A DNA stretch of 38,220 nt from CAZIKF01 sp964539825 (GTDB lineage Bacteria; Muiribacteriota; UBA6191), in contig CAZIKF010000041.1 in NCBI GenBank assembly GCA_964539825.1, positions 1-38,220 on the forward strand. Direction: 5' to 3'. Shown here piece after piece: positions 7,514 through 14,769 of this stretch. The notes under the pieces are model-generated. The model searched no databases. It was not told the origin of the DNA and saw only the letters and a list, made by a program, of their open reading frames with translations. Positions within the stretch are counted from its first letter, which is position 1, and each line of letters opens with the position of its first letter. The position numbers and the translations under genes were made by a program.

Positions 7514-7882
7514 ATGGACCAAGTACAACAGTTAGAGCGTGAAGCAATTATTGAGAATCGGTTTCCAGATTTTCGTGTTGGTGATACCGTCCGCGTTTAC
7601 GTAAAGGTGATCGAGGGTAATAAGGAAAGGATTCAGCCTTTCCAGGGAATTTGTATTGCCAAGAAAAAAGGTGGTGCTCGAGAATCCTTCCGCGTGCGAA
7701 AAATCAGCGGCGGAATAGGAGTGGAGAGGGTATTCCCTTATCAATCACCGGTTTTAGAGCGAGTAGAAGTTGTACAGGCAGGAAAAGTTCGGCGTGCCAA
7801 GCTCTATTATTTGCGTGATAGAGTTGGTAAGAAGGCCACTAAGATCAAGCAAAGGGCCATTGAGTCCCGCAAGAAATCCTGA
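7514..7882 (+). CDS. rplS: Ribosomal protein bL19
   Basis: A 122-residue product, a normal length for L19, a 50S protein at the subunit interface. The family pattern FRVGDTVRVYVKVIEGNKERIQPFQG, then GIGVERVFPYQSPVLERVEV and the basic tail RRAKLYYLRDRVGKKATKIK are complete. AAGGAG precedes the ATG by about eight bases. It follows trmD as in most bacteria and is followed by rbgA 15 bases on. Confidence 0.97.
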   Translation: MDQVQQLEREAIIENRFPDFRVGDTVRVYVKVIEGNKERIQPFQGICIAKKKGGARESFRVRKISGGIGVERVFPYQSPVLERVEVVQAGKVRRAKLYYLRDRVGKKATKIKQRAIESRKKS

Positions 7883-7897
7883 TCTGACCTCTGCAAC

Positions 7898-8722
7898 GTG
7901 CCCTCCTCTGCCAAGAAGCATCTACCAACCCTCTATAGGGATTTAAAAGATTGTAATCTTGTCCTCGAGGTGCGCGATGTTCGATTACCCCTGACATCCA
8001 AACTTCCTTTCTTAGAAAGGAAGTTTGAGTCGAAGAGAAAGGTTTTACTACTAACCAAATCAGACAAGGCTTCCGCAGCTTATTTGGAAAAAGTTCGCTC
8101 TTACCTCAAAGCCCGCTCCATTCCCTTCCATTTCTTATCGCCTAGTTCCAAACCGGGCGCTGTTCGGAAACTCTTCGCCTCCCTCTCCGAGAAGTACGAG
8201 GCTAAGGGTTCCCTGCTCGGAGTCTTGAGAGTTATGATTACAGGATTTCCCAATGTGGGTAAGTCCACCATCATCAACACCGTTCGAGGAAAGAAAGTGG
8301 CTCGCGTTGCCAATGTGCCTGGAGTGACAAAGGGTCGTCAATGGATTAAGATTAACTCCAGGTGTTACCTTTTAGATACGCCTGGAGTCGCAAGCCTGTC
8401 CCATACTAAAAATCGGACCTTGCTCATGAAGTACGCCGCCTGCCGGATGGTTTCTGAATCAACATTTGATATGGAAGAATTGGCTTCCTTTCTCCATCAT
8501 CACGCTATCTCGAGTAATCGATTTCACGGTGTTTTTAGCGAGCACTTCGTGCCGTTGAAAGAATCCTACGAAGATATGATTCGTGATATTGGAAGTCGTT
8601 TTGCCATGAAGATCTCCGGTGGGAAGTTTGATCGAGAAAGAATTGCCAGGAAATTCTTTGAGTTTGTGGAGCATAGAGTATTACCGGACCTTGATCTAGA
8701 TGAGGTGTGGAACACCCCGTGA
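7898..8722 (+). CDS. rbgA: Circularly permuted ribosome-assembly GTPase RbgA (YlqF)
   Basis: A 274-residue product. The G motifs come in permuted order: G4 TKSD at 53-56, P-loop GFPNVGKS at 116-123, then DTPG at 160-163, as in the RbgA/MTG1 family that matures the 50S subunit. The start is GTG 7898; the only upstream room is 15 bases after the rplS stop in the same frame. The usual N-terminal WFPGHM-type segment is therefore absent and the protein begins close to LVLEVRDVRLPLTS. The C-terminal helical domain is present and diverged. The location after rplS is that of Bacillus ylqF. The end overlaps ybeY by four bases. Confidence 0.9.
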   Translation: MPSSAKKHLPTLYRDLKDCNLVLEVRDVRLPLTSKLPFLERKFESKRKVLLLTKSDKASAAYLEKVRSYLKARSIPFHFLSPSSKPGAVRKLFASLSEKYEAKGSLLGVLRVMITGFPNVGKSTIINTVRGKKVARVANVPGVTKGRQWIKINSRCYLLDTPGVASLSHTKNRTLLMKYAACRMVSESTFDMEELASFLHHHAISSNRFHGVFSEHFVPLKESYEDMIRDIGSRFAMKISGGKFDRERIARKFFEFVEHRVLPDLDLDEVWNTP

Positions 8723-9177
8723 CAAATACAATCATTAGCATTTCTGGAGATCCGGTACATGCTTCAATTGAAGATCTGGATAGCTATGGAGGCTTCCTTG
8801 TTACAACCCTTGAAATGCAGCGGTTTGAGGAGATTTCCATCCGTTTTTGCTCTCGTGAGGAAATAAGGGATCTAAACCTACAGTATCGAGATCTTGATAA
8901 ACCAACCGATATTTTAAGCTTTCATCTTCCCGGTCCTTCCCCTGAGCATGATTTGGGTGACTTGTACCTTTGTGTTGAAGAGTTTGAGGATCAGTTCAAG
9001 CTAGGGGATGCCAGAAAGCTATTGTTTTTCCTAGTATCTCACGGTTTTTTGCACTTACTTGGATGGACTCATGAAACTCCTGAAAAATTCCAAGAGATGA
9101 TGCAGAGGCAGGAGAACCTGGTTAAGGGATTCTTAAAAAGCCAGGAACCTTCCAGGGCAGAGGATTATGGGAACTGA
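8719..9177 (+). CDS. ybeY: Endoribonuclease YbeY (16S rRNA 3' end maturation)
   Basis: A 152-residue product. YbeY is a zinc-dependent single-strand RNase that acts in rRNA maturation and ribosome quality control. The metal site HGFLHLLGWTH gives His108, His112 and His118 in the HX3HX5H pattern, preceded by the typical segment KPTDILSFHLP. The start is GTG 8719, whose GTGA overlaps the rbgA stop and so suggests coupled translation; GTG 8707 is also in frame but would overlap more. The stop lies 11 bases inside the next gene. Confidence 0.93.
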   Translation: MTNTIISISGDPVHASIEDLDSYGGFLVTTLEMQRFEEISIRFCSREEIRDLNLQYRDLDKPTDILSFHLPGPSPEHDLGDLYLCVEEFEDQFKLGDARKLLFFLVSHGFLHLLGWTHETPEKFQEMMQRQENLVKGFLKSQEPSRAEDYGN

Positions 9178-10204
9178 CGGTATCATTCTCACCCTCATCG
9201 TTATTAGTTCTGTAATGACCTGTTTTCTCTCAAGGTACGGGTTGAGTACGGGGCTATTCCTTGCAACAGATCCCCTGAGATATATAACTGTCAGCTTATG
9301 GTCGGATCTATCACTGGTTGCGTTCCTAGGACTGGGAGGCTTGAGTATAGCAAACTCAGCGATTCCGGGTCTTCCCGGCCCCTGGGGCACGCACCTGCTT
9401 ATTATCGCGGTGATCGGACTGATTATCCTTGGACTCCGCCTTATAACCTTTGCTCAAACCCCTCATTTAGGAATTCAAGCCCAGGATGCTGAAGTACCCT
9501 TAAACAAATTAAGGGAAGGGGTATTGGAATTTGCGGAAGGGACTGTGCGGGATGAACAGGTACCTATAAACGACGTTTTTAAGGTGTCCGAAGATGATAC
9601 CTTGGAACAGATTCTAGATAATGATGATTACAAACCGTATTCAAGAATTCCGGTATACCGCGGGCTTAAGGATAATATCGTAGGTATTATTTTTGCCAAA
9701 GAGCTATTACAGGCGTTTCAGGCCAAGGTGAGAGGAGAGGTTCAGACAACTCCCATCAAACCTCATATCCGGGATGCTTTTTTTGTGCCTGAAGTCATGG
9801 AACAAACAGTTCTGCTGCAGGAGTTTCAAAAACGTAAAATGCAAATGGCAATTGTCGTTGATGAGTATGGGGTAATTTCAGGCATTGTGACCCTTGAGGA
9901 TTTGATTGAAACTATCGTGGGTGAGGTTCAGGACCTTCGCAATGACGATGACAATTTTGTGCACTCAGCCGGAACTAGAGAGTGGATACTTGATGCCATG
10001 ATTGAGCTTGATGACTTCTCCGAACTAGTAGGAAAACCCATCGAGTCTGACACGGTTGAAACCCTTGGAGGCTTCGTATTTCAAGAAGTTGGTTTTTTGC
10101 CCTCGGTTGGTGACGCTCTCATTGTGCGCGACCTGGAGTTTACTGTGCAGGAAATGGATGGCTATCGAATCAGAAAGATTGGAATTCGGGAGATCGACGG
10201 ATGA
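9167..10204 (+). CDS. CBS-pair membrane protein, CorC/HlyC family (first copy)
   Basis: A 345-residue product. Hydrophobic segments near residues 5-20, 45-65 and 78-98 form a reduced membrane domain. A CBS pair (about 125-255) shows YSRIPVYRG, VGIIFAKELL, MAIVVDEYGVISGIVTLEDLIETIVGEV. A C-terminal CorC/HlyC transporter-associated domain follows (DFSELVGKPIESDTVETLGGFV). The family is linked to metal-ion, often magnesium or cobalt, handling at the membrane. The usual start of the CBS pair (VMTPR-like) is altered here to DEQVPINDV. Overlaps ybeY by 11 bases and the second copy by four. Substrate unknown. Confidence 0.85.
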   Translation: MGTDGIILTLIVISSVMTCFLSRYGLSTGLFLATDPLRYITVSLWSDLSLVAFLGLGGLSIANSAIPGLPGPWGTHLLIIAVIGLIILGLRLITFAQTPHLGIQAQDAEVPLNKLREGVLEFAEGTVRDEQVPINDVFKVSEDDTLEQILDNDDYKPYSRIPVYRGLKDNIVGIIFAKELLQAFQAKVRGEVQTTPIKPHIRDAFFVPEVMEQTVLLQEFQKRKMQMAIVVDEYGVISGIVTLEDLIETIVGEVQDLRNDDDNFVHSAGTREWILDAMIELDDFSELVGKPIESDTVETLGGFVFQEVGFLPSVGDALIVRDLEFTVQEMDGYRIRKIGIREIDG

Positions 10205-11409
10205 TAGGACTTTCCATTCTCTGGGCGTTTCTGGTTCTATTTCTCAAGAAACTAGCAGCAATGAATCCCTACTTTCTGGTTTTAAATTCAGCAAGTCCTG
10301 AGGAGCAGGCCATGGAGCCAGCTCAATTCAACACCCAGACAGCAGAAGTTGAATTAGGTTTTTCCCTTCTTCAAGGGGGATTTTGGGTTTTGGCCTTCTC
10401 ACCCTTTCTCGTCGGGTGTTTGTTGGTTCCTACCTCAACCAGGGAATTATCTTTGTGTATTTTGACTCTTTTGGTAGCCCATACCTTCTCCCATTACTGG
10501 GTGGCCAAAGTCACCAGAAATGGGCCGGCTTCGTTGAGAAAGTTTCTTTTTCGTCTTCATCAAAAGCTCCGACGAATTCTACGGTTTGTCCTGGGAATGG
10601 AAGCTCTCTTACAGAAATTCATTTTAAGTAAGGAAACCTGGGACAACCAGGTACGTACTTTTCAGGAATCCATTCTCAGATCTTCTCAGAGAGAATCACA
10701 AAAAGAAGAAGAGAGAGGCTTGGAGGTTGAGGAGCGGGAAATTCTGCGCCAATTGGATGGGCTTTTTCACACAGGTGTGCAATCGGTGATGACCCCGGTG
10801 TCTCGTGTAATCTCGGTTCCCAATTCATGGACTATCAAGCAGACACTGGATCACTCTTCTTTGCATGGATATAGCCGTTATCCGGTCGTCAAAGAAGATG
10901 GCACGGTAGTAGGCATCTTCAGGGCGAATCAGCTTTCTCTCGCCAGGGAGGAGGATCTTCCAGTGACGGAACGCATGGATGATGAAGTTCGCCTGAGAGC
11001 CGACATGTCTTGCTATGAGGCTCTGGAGGAGATGAAGGTTCGAAAAGTTCAGGCCGCGAATGTATATGATTCTGAAACCTGGGTTGGGTTGGTGAGTATT
11101 GAGGATTTACTGGAAGAATTTGTCGGAGAGATTGAGGATGAATTCGATGAAAGTGATTTGCGTAAAACTTCGGAAGATGGTTTTTTGGTCAATGCATCCA
11201 TCGCAATTCAAAAGCTCCAGGATTATTTCTCCGAACCCTTTAAAAACACACGATCCAGAACTTTAAATGGGTTTTTGTTAACCCGCTTTGGAAAAGTGCC
11301 TCCCAAGTACTCTTCCCTCACCCTGGAAACCATTCGAATCACAGTTTTGGAGTCAGACGGAAGCAAAGTCCAAAAGGTTAGAATTCAGAGACTCAGAAAA
11401 GTCTCTTGA
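10201..11409 (+). CDS. CBS-pair membrane protein, CorC/HlyC family (second copy)
   Basis: A 402-residue paralogue of the preceding protein. Hydrophobic segments occur near residues 1-20 and 60-100, then a charged helical stretch (QRESQKEEERGLEVEERE) leads to a CBS pair with the better-kept motif VQSVMTPVSRVISVP, then YSRYPVVKEDGTVVG and WVGLVSIEDLLEEFVGEIEDE. A C-terminal CorC/HlyC-like domain (TLNGFLLTRFGKVP) ends the protein. The ATGA overlap with the first copy suggests coupled translation and a possible heteromeric complex. It is the last gene of the long operon; a new promoter follows within six bases. Confidence 0.83.
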   Translation: MIGLSILWAFLVLFLKKLAAMNPYFLVLNSASPEEQAMEPAQFNTQTAEVELGFSLLQGGFWVLAFSPFLVGCLLVPTSTRELSLCILTLLVAHTFSHYWVAKVTRNGPASLRKFLFRLHQKLRRILRFVLGMEALLQKFILSKETWDNQVRTFQESILRSSQRESQKEEERGLEVEEREILRQLDGLFHTGVQSVMTPVSRVISVPNSWTIKQTLDHSSLHGYSRYPVVKEDGTVVGIFRANQLSLAREEDLPVTERMDDEVRLRADMSCYEALEEMKVRKVQAANVYDSETWVGLVSIEDLLEEFVGEIEDEFDESDLRKTSEDGFLVNASIAIQKLQDYFSEPFKNTRSRTLNGFLLTRFGKVPPKYSSLTLETIRITVLESDGSKVQKVRIQRLRKVS

Positions 11410-11414
11410 TTCGG

Positions 11415-11442
11415 TTGACACTTTTCTCGTTCCCCTTATATT
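11415..11442 (+). promoter_or_regulatory. Promoter of the exported propeller-like gene
   Basis: Perfect TTGACA at 11415-11420, 16-base spacer, TATATT at 11437-11442. The expected start is near 11449, leaving about 40 bases to the GTG at 11488, which has AGGAGAG just upstream. Confidence 0.7.
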
Positions 11443-11487
11443 TGGGCTCCCGCTAAAAAGGTGGGTGTTGATCTTTAGGAGAGAAAA

Positions 11488-12570
11488 GTGTTTTTGAGAT
11501 TCTTATTTTTGGGCCTGTTGATACTTGGGCCGGTTCACGCTGTCAGCATCCTTTACAAGGATCAACACATGCGGAATTTGAATCTCTACGACCTGGAGAC
11601 CGGCAATAGGCAGCTTCTTTTTAATACCCAGGGTACATTCAAAGCCTCCAGCAAAGTTCTCGCTTTTCGAGACTCTCGAGGAGGACTGGTCTTGAGAGAC
11701 TTTTCAACAGGTCGGAATCACTTTTTGGGTTATTCCACAGAGTCTTTCATGGTGGATTCACATTTTGTGGTTTTCAAAGACAGCTTTGGAGATCTAAAGT
11801 TCGCTGATGGTAGAAAGGGGTGGGCTGAATACCTCGGCCATCAGGTTAGTACCTTCACTCTCAAGAATGGCAGGGTGCTTTTCCGTGATGGCAGCGGGTG
11901 GCTGGTGTACTACGATCTTGATGAGTACCAGATGGAAGCCATCGACTATAATCCTTCTAGTTTTCTACTGGGTGAAGGTGCCGCAGTCTTCCAGGATACA
12001 CATAAAAGGATCTATTCTTTTGATTTTGCGACCAGGGAACTGGCTCTTGTGGATTTTGATGGCAAAAACCTTCAGGCACAGGGAAACTGGCTGGCCTACC
12101 AGGGTTCTTTTGGAAGATTCATTCTCTATAATTTGAGCACCAAAGAAAAGGACGAGAGCTTTTTAAGCCTGAGTCGTTTTCAATTGACGGACAAGCTTCT
12201 TGTTTACAGGGAAACCGTAGGGGGTCTTGTCGTAAAAAATCTTCATACAGGTGCTCAGAAGAGGCTTTATGACACCCAGGGGAGATGGGTAGCAGTTGAT
12301 GATAAGGTAGTGTATCGGGATTTCCAGGGGGTTCATATTTATATTCAGGCTAATGATTCCGAGCTTGCACTTCAGCCATTTGTGAAGGAATTCAAGATTT
12401 CAGATTCAGCAATTGCCTACACAACTCTTTCCGGCCTGTTGGAGGTTCTAACTTTCCAAGATTCTCAGGTCCGGCAAATTGGATTTCAGATTAGAGAATT
12501 TGAAATTGTTGAGATAGATCAGCAACAGAATCTATCTCGTGTAAAGAACTTCATAGCTCTCTATCAGTGA
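11488..12570 (+). CDS. Exported protein with propeller-like repeats, unknown function
   Basis: A 360-residue product starting at GTG 11488 behind AGGAGAG. Residues 1-18 are a signal peptide ending GPVHA. The rest is built from units of about 40 residues in which a hydrophobic strand with a V-F-R-D or V-Y-R-D core alternates with N-L-x-T-G-type turns (VLAFRDSRGG, VVFKDSFGD, VLFRDGSG, AVFQDTHKR, LVYRETVGG, VVYRDFQG). This resembles the blades of TolB/WD40-like propellers, with perhaps seven blades. No catalytic motif is seen. Transcribed from its own promoter. Confidence 0.75.
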   Translation: MFLRFLFLGLLILGPVHAVSILYKDQHMRNLNLYDLETGNRQLLFNTQGTFKASSKVLAFRDSRGGLVLRDFSTGRNHFLGYSTESFMVDSHFVVFKDSFGDLKFADGRKGWAEYLGHQVSTFTLKNGRVLFRDGSGWLVYYDLDEYQMEAIDYNPSSFLLGEGAAVFQDTHKRIYSFDFATRELALVDFDGKNLQAQGNWLAYQGSFGRFILYNLSTKEKDESFLSLSRFQLTDKLLVYRETVGGLVVKNLHTGAQKRLYDTQGRWVAVDDKVVYRDFQGVHIYIQANDSELALQPFVKEFKISDSAIAYTTLSGLLEVLTFQDSQVRQIGFQIREFEIVEIDQQQNLSRVKNFIALYQ

Positions 12571-12622
12571 GACGAGAACCCCAGGCCGCAGAGTACCTCA
12601 AGGACTTTCTCGTCATCCAGGT

Positions 12623-13699
12623 ATGAAAAACCAGGCTACAAACAATATCTGGCTGGTCTCAAGAGGGTTTGATTCCTGCGTTTTTTTGATCCCCATTGCC
12701 CTGGCCTTGCTGGTTACTCCCATTGGATTTTGGTACTACCCCGCTCAGATTCCCTTATGGGCTTTCATTTTCGTGATCATCACATTTGATGTAGCCCATG
12801 TATGGGCTACAGCTTATCGGGTTTACCTCGACAAAGATGAGTTTCAAAGACGGTTTTGGTTTTATTTCCTACCTTTGCCAGCCTTCTTTTTTCTAGCCCT
12901 CGGTTTGTGTTGCTATGACATGACCCTATACTGGACCCTGCTAGCCTATACAGCCATTTTTCACTTTATCAAGCAGCCCTACGGATTTGTAGCTATCTAT
13001 AAACAAAAGCTTCATGAAAGGTGCAAATTGGATTATTACCTGGATAAATGGGCTGTCTGGTGTGCTGGACTGGGGCCTGTAATTCTATGGCATGGTAGTC
13101 CACAGAGAGTCTTTGACTGGTTCAATGCAGGAGAGTCCTTCCTGTTAAAAGTACCGCCCTCAATTCTTCCCTATGTGACTTTCTTCTATGGACTGACTTT
13201 AGTTTTCTATGTAGGTAGACAACTCTATTTGTATAAAACCACCAAATTTGTGAATCACGGTAAGAATCTGGTAATGATGGGAACCTGGTTGACCTGGGCA
13301 CTAGGGATTGCAATCTCGAACCCATTGGTGTCGGCAGCCTACCTGAATTTATTTCATGGAATTCCCTTTTTTGCGGTGGTATGGCTCTATGGTACCAACA
13401 AATGGACCGGGGAAAATGCCCGCAAGAATACAATTCTCAATTTTGCCTTTAAGCAATCCAATCTATTCTATTTCTTTCTCCTGGTATTCATTCCATCATT
13501 GCTGGAAGAAGGGCTATGGGATGGTTTCATCTGGCATACCTATCTACCCCCTGAGTTTCACTTTCAAATGTCTTCATTTTTTGTTGCTTTTTGGATTGCT
13601 CTTCTATCCCTTCCTCAAATTATTCACTATTGGCTGGATGCCTTTATTTGGAAATTCAATGGAAGCAATCCGGATTTAAAACAGCATCTAGGGCTGTAG
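12623..13699 (+). CDS. Polytopic membrane protein of unknown function
   Basis: A 358-residue product with roughly eight to nine hydrophobic helices. Histidines recur at helix ends: FDVAHVWATAYR, FHFIKQPYGF, LNLFHGIPFF, IWHTYLP and, near the C-terminus, IIHYWLDAFIWK followed by DLKQHLGL. The HY-x-LD-xx-IWK ending recalls an uncharacterised bacterial membrane family as far as I remember. The histidine pattern could bind a metal, but that is inference. The ATG at 12623 has only a weak ribosome site (CCAGG). A short 8-base inverted repeat (GACGAGAA at 12571-12578, TTCTCGTC at 12607-12614) precedes it. Confidence 0.75.
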   Translation: MKNQATNNIWLVSRGFDSCVFLIPIALALLVTPIGFWYYPAQIPLWAFIFVIITFDVAHVWATAYRVYLDKDEFQRRFWFYFLPLPAFFFLALGLCCYDMTLYWTLLAYTAIFHFIKQPYGFVAIYKQKLHERCKLDYYLDKWAVWCAGLGPVILWHGSPQRVFDWFNAGESFLLKVPPSILPYVTFFYGLTLVFYVGRQLYLYKTTKFVNHGKNLVMMGTWLTWALGIAISNPLVSAAYLNLFHGIPFFAVVWLYGTNKWTGENARKNTILNFAFKQSNLFYFFLLVFIPSLLEEGLWDGFIWHTYLPPEFHFQMSSFFVAFWIALLSLPQIIHYWLDAFIWKFNGSNPDLKQHLGL

Positions 13700-13709
13700 A
13701 AGATGTAAA

Positions 13710-13738
13710 TTTACAGGTAAAATTGCTTTGGGTAGTAT
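13710..13738 (+). promoter_or_regulatory. Promoter for the gene at 13807
   Basis: TTTACA at 13710-13715, 17-base spacer, TAGTAT at 13733-13738. The expected start near 13745 leaves a leader of about 60 bases, which contains a small stem CTGAT...ATCAG around 13748-13763. Confidence 0.5.
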
Positions 13739-13806
13739 GGAAAAGGACTGATGAGTTAATCAGTTCAACTTTAGTCTCATCGATTCATGTGAAAAAGACG
13801 GGAATT

Positions 13807-14742
13807 ATGCACAAGTTATGGATTCAATTTTCCCTCTTGATTGTTCTCAGCTCCTATAGCATGGCTCAGGGATTGCCCTTTTCTCTCAGCGAGGTTACAT
13901 GGCTGCATCCGGCTGTAGGTCATTGGCCGGTGACATCGAATTTGGATGTCAGGGTTCATGGGCCATACATCGATCTTAATTTTGACAAAACACGGGAATG
14001 GAAAAGCATCGACCTGGCCCCGGGTGAAGCCGACCCAAAGTCGGTTAACGCAAATCCCTGGGTCTTTGTGAATCTAAGCGGAAACTGGTACGCGGGTACT
14101 TTTGAATGGATTCGGCCAGGTAGCATACGAAAACACAAATACTCTGTAAATGGAGATCATATCAAGGTACCTCCTTTGAACACCTGGTCACCGCTCCCCG
14201 GGGAAACCTACTATTTTATGGTCTCAGGATTGGCACGCCAGGGTCATAAGGGGTCCCATGAGCGCACCAACGTGGTGGCTGTGAAATGGCCCGGTGGTAG
14301 TGCTGGCAGCGTTTCAATGCCTGCGGGTCCAGGTGGAGCAGGCAGCGGATCAGGCTCAACAACGAACGGTGGCTCAGGTCCTGGTCCGTCAACTGGTGGT
14401 ACCGGCTCAGGAACCCCAGGAGGACCAGCCAATCCGCCGGCGGCTGGCGGTTCAACTCAAACTTTATTCATAACCTGTAAAAGCGGAAAGACCCTTGGAA
14501 TTTTCAAAAAAAAGCGCATTTGCGGCGGAGAGCTTTTCTCAAAACTTACTTCTTATAAGTTTGTAGAACAAATCGGAACTAAGCATATATGCAAAGAGGG
14601 GAAGAGCTTTGGAGTTCATAAGGGACATGCAATCTGGGTCAAGGGCTGTAAAGGACGTTTTCAGGTACAGGGAATCCCCAAAGCCGCCAGATCCGTAGAG
14701 AAAGTTAGCGAAGCGGGAAATGTACCTCGTAATGACCGCTAA
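13807..14742 (+). CDS. Exported two-domain protein with Gly/Ser/Pro linker and DUF3011-like C-terminus
   Basis: A 311-residue product. ATG 13807 is chosen because a signal peptide (about 20 residues, ending SMAQG) follows it; longer frames upstream overlap the previous gene. The N-terminal domain (about 25-165) has an aromatic pattern: WLHPAVGHW, NANPWVFVNLSGNWYAGTFEWIRPG, then YYFMVSGLARQG and NVVAVKWPGG. I recognise this as a recurring exported domain but cannot name it. A low-complexity linker rich in Gly, Ser and Pro (about 166-220) joins it to a cysteine-containing tail: ITCKSG, ICGGE, CKEGKSFGVHKG and IWVKGCKGRFQV. That cysteine and tryptophan spacing resembles DUF3011. Possibly surface-binding; the function is unknown. 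Confidence 0.75.
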   Translation: MHKLWIQFSLLIVLSSYSMAQGLPFSLSEVTWLHPAVGHWPVTSNLDVRVHGPYIDLNFDKTREWKSIDLAPGEADPKSVNANPWVFVNLSGNWYAGTFEWIRPGSIRKHKYSVNGDHIKVPPLNTWSPLPGETYYFMVSGLARQGHKGSHERTNVVAVKWPGGSAGSVSMPAGPGGAGSGSGSTTNGGSGPGPSTGGTGSGTPGGPANPPAAGGSTQTLFITCKSGKTLGIFKKKRICGGELFSKLTSYKFVEQIGTKHICKEGKSFGVHKGHAIWVKGCKGRFQVQGIPKAARSVEKVSEAGNVPRNDR

Positions 14743-14769
14743 GAGCTAAACGCACACATCCGGAGTTGA

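Noticed and set aside
13591..13806. Upstream extension of the exported two-domain protein
   Set aside because: It overlaps the preceding membrane protein and would bury the signal peptide 72 residues inside.
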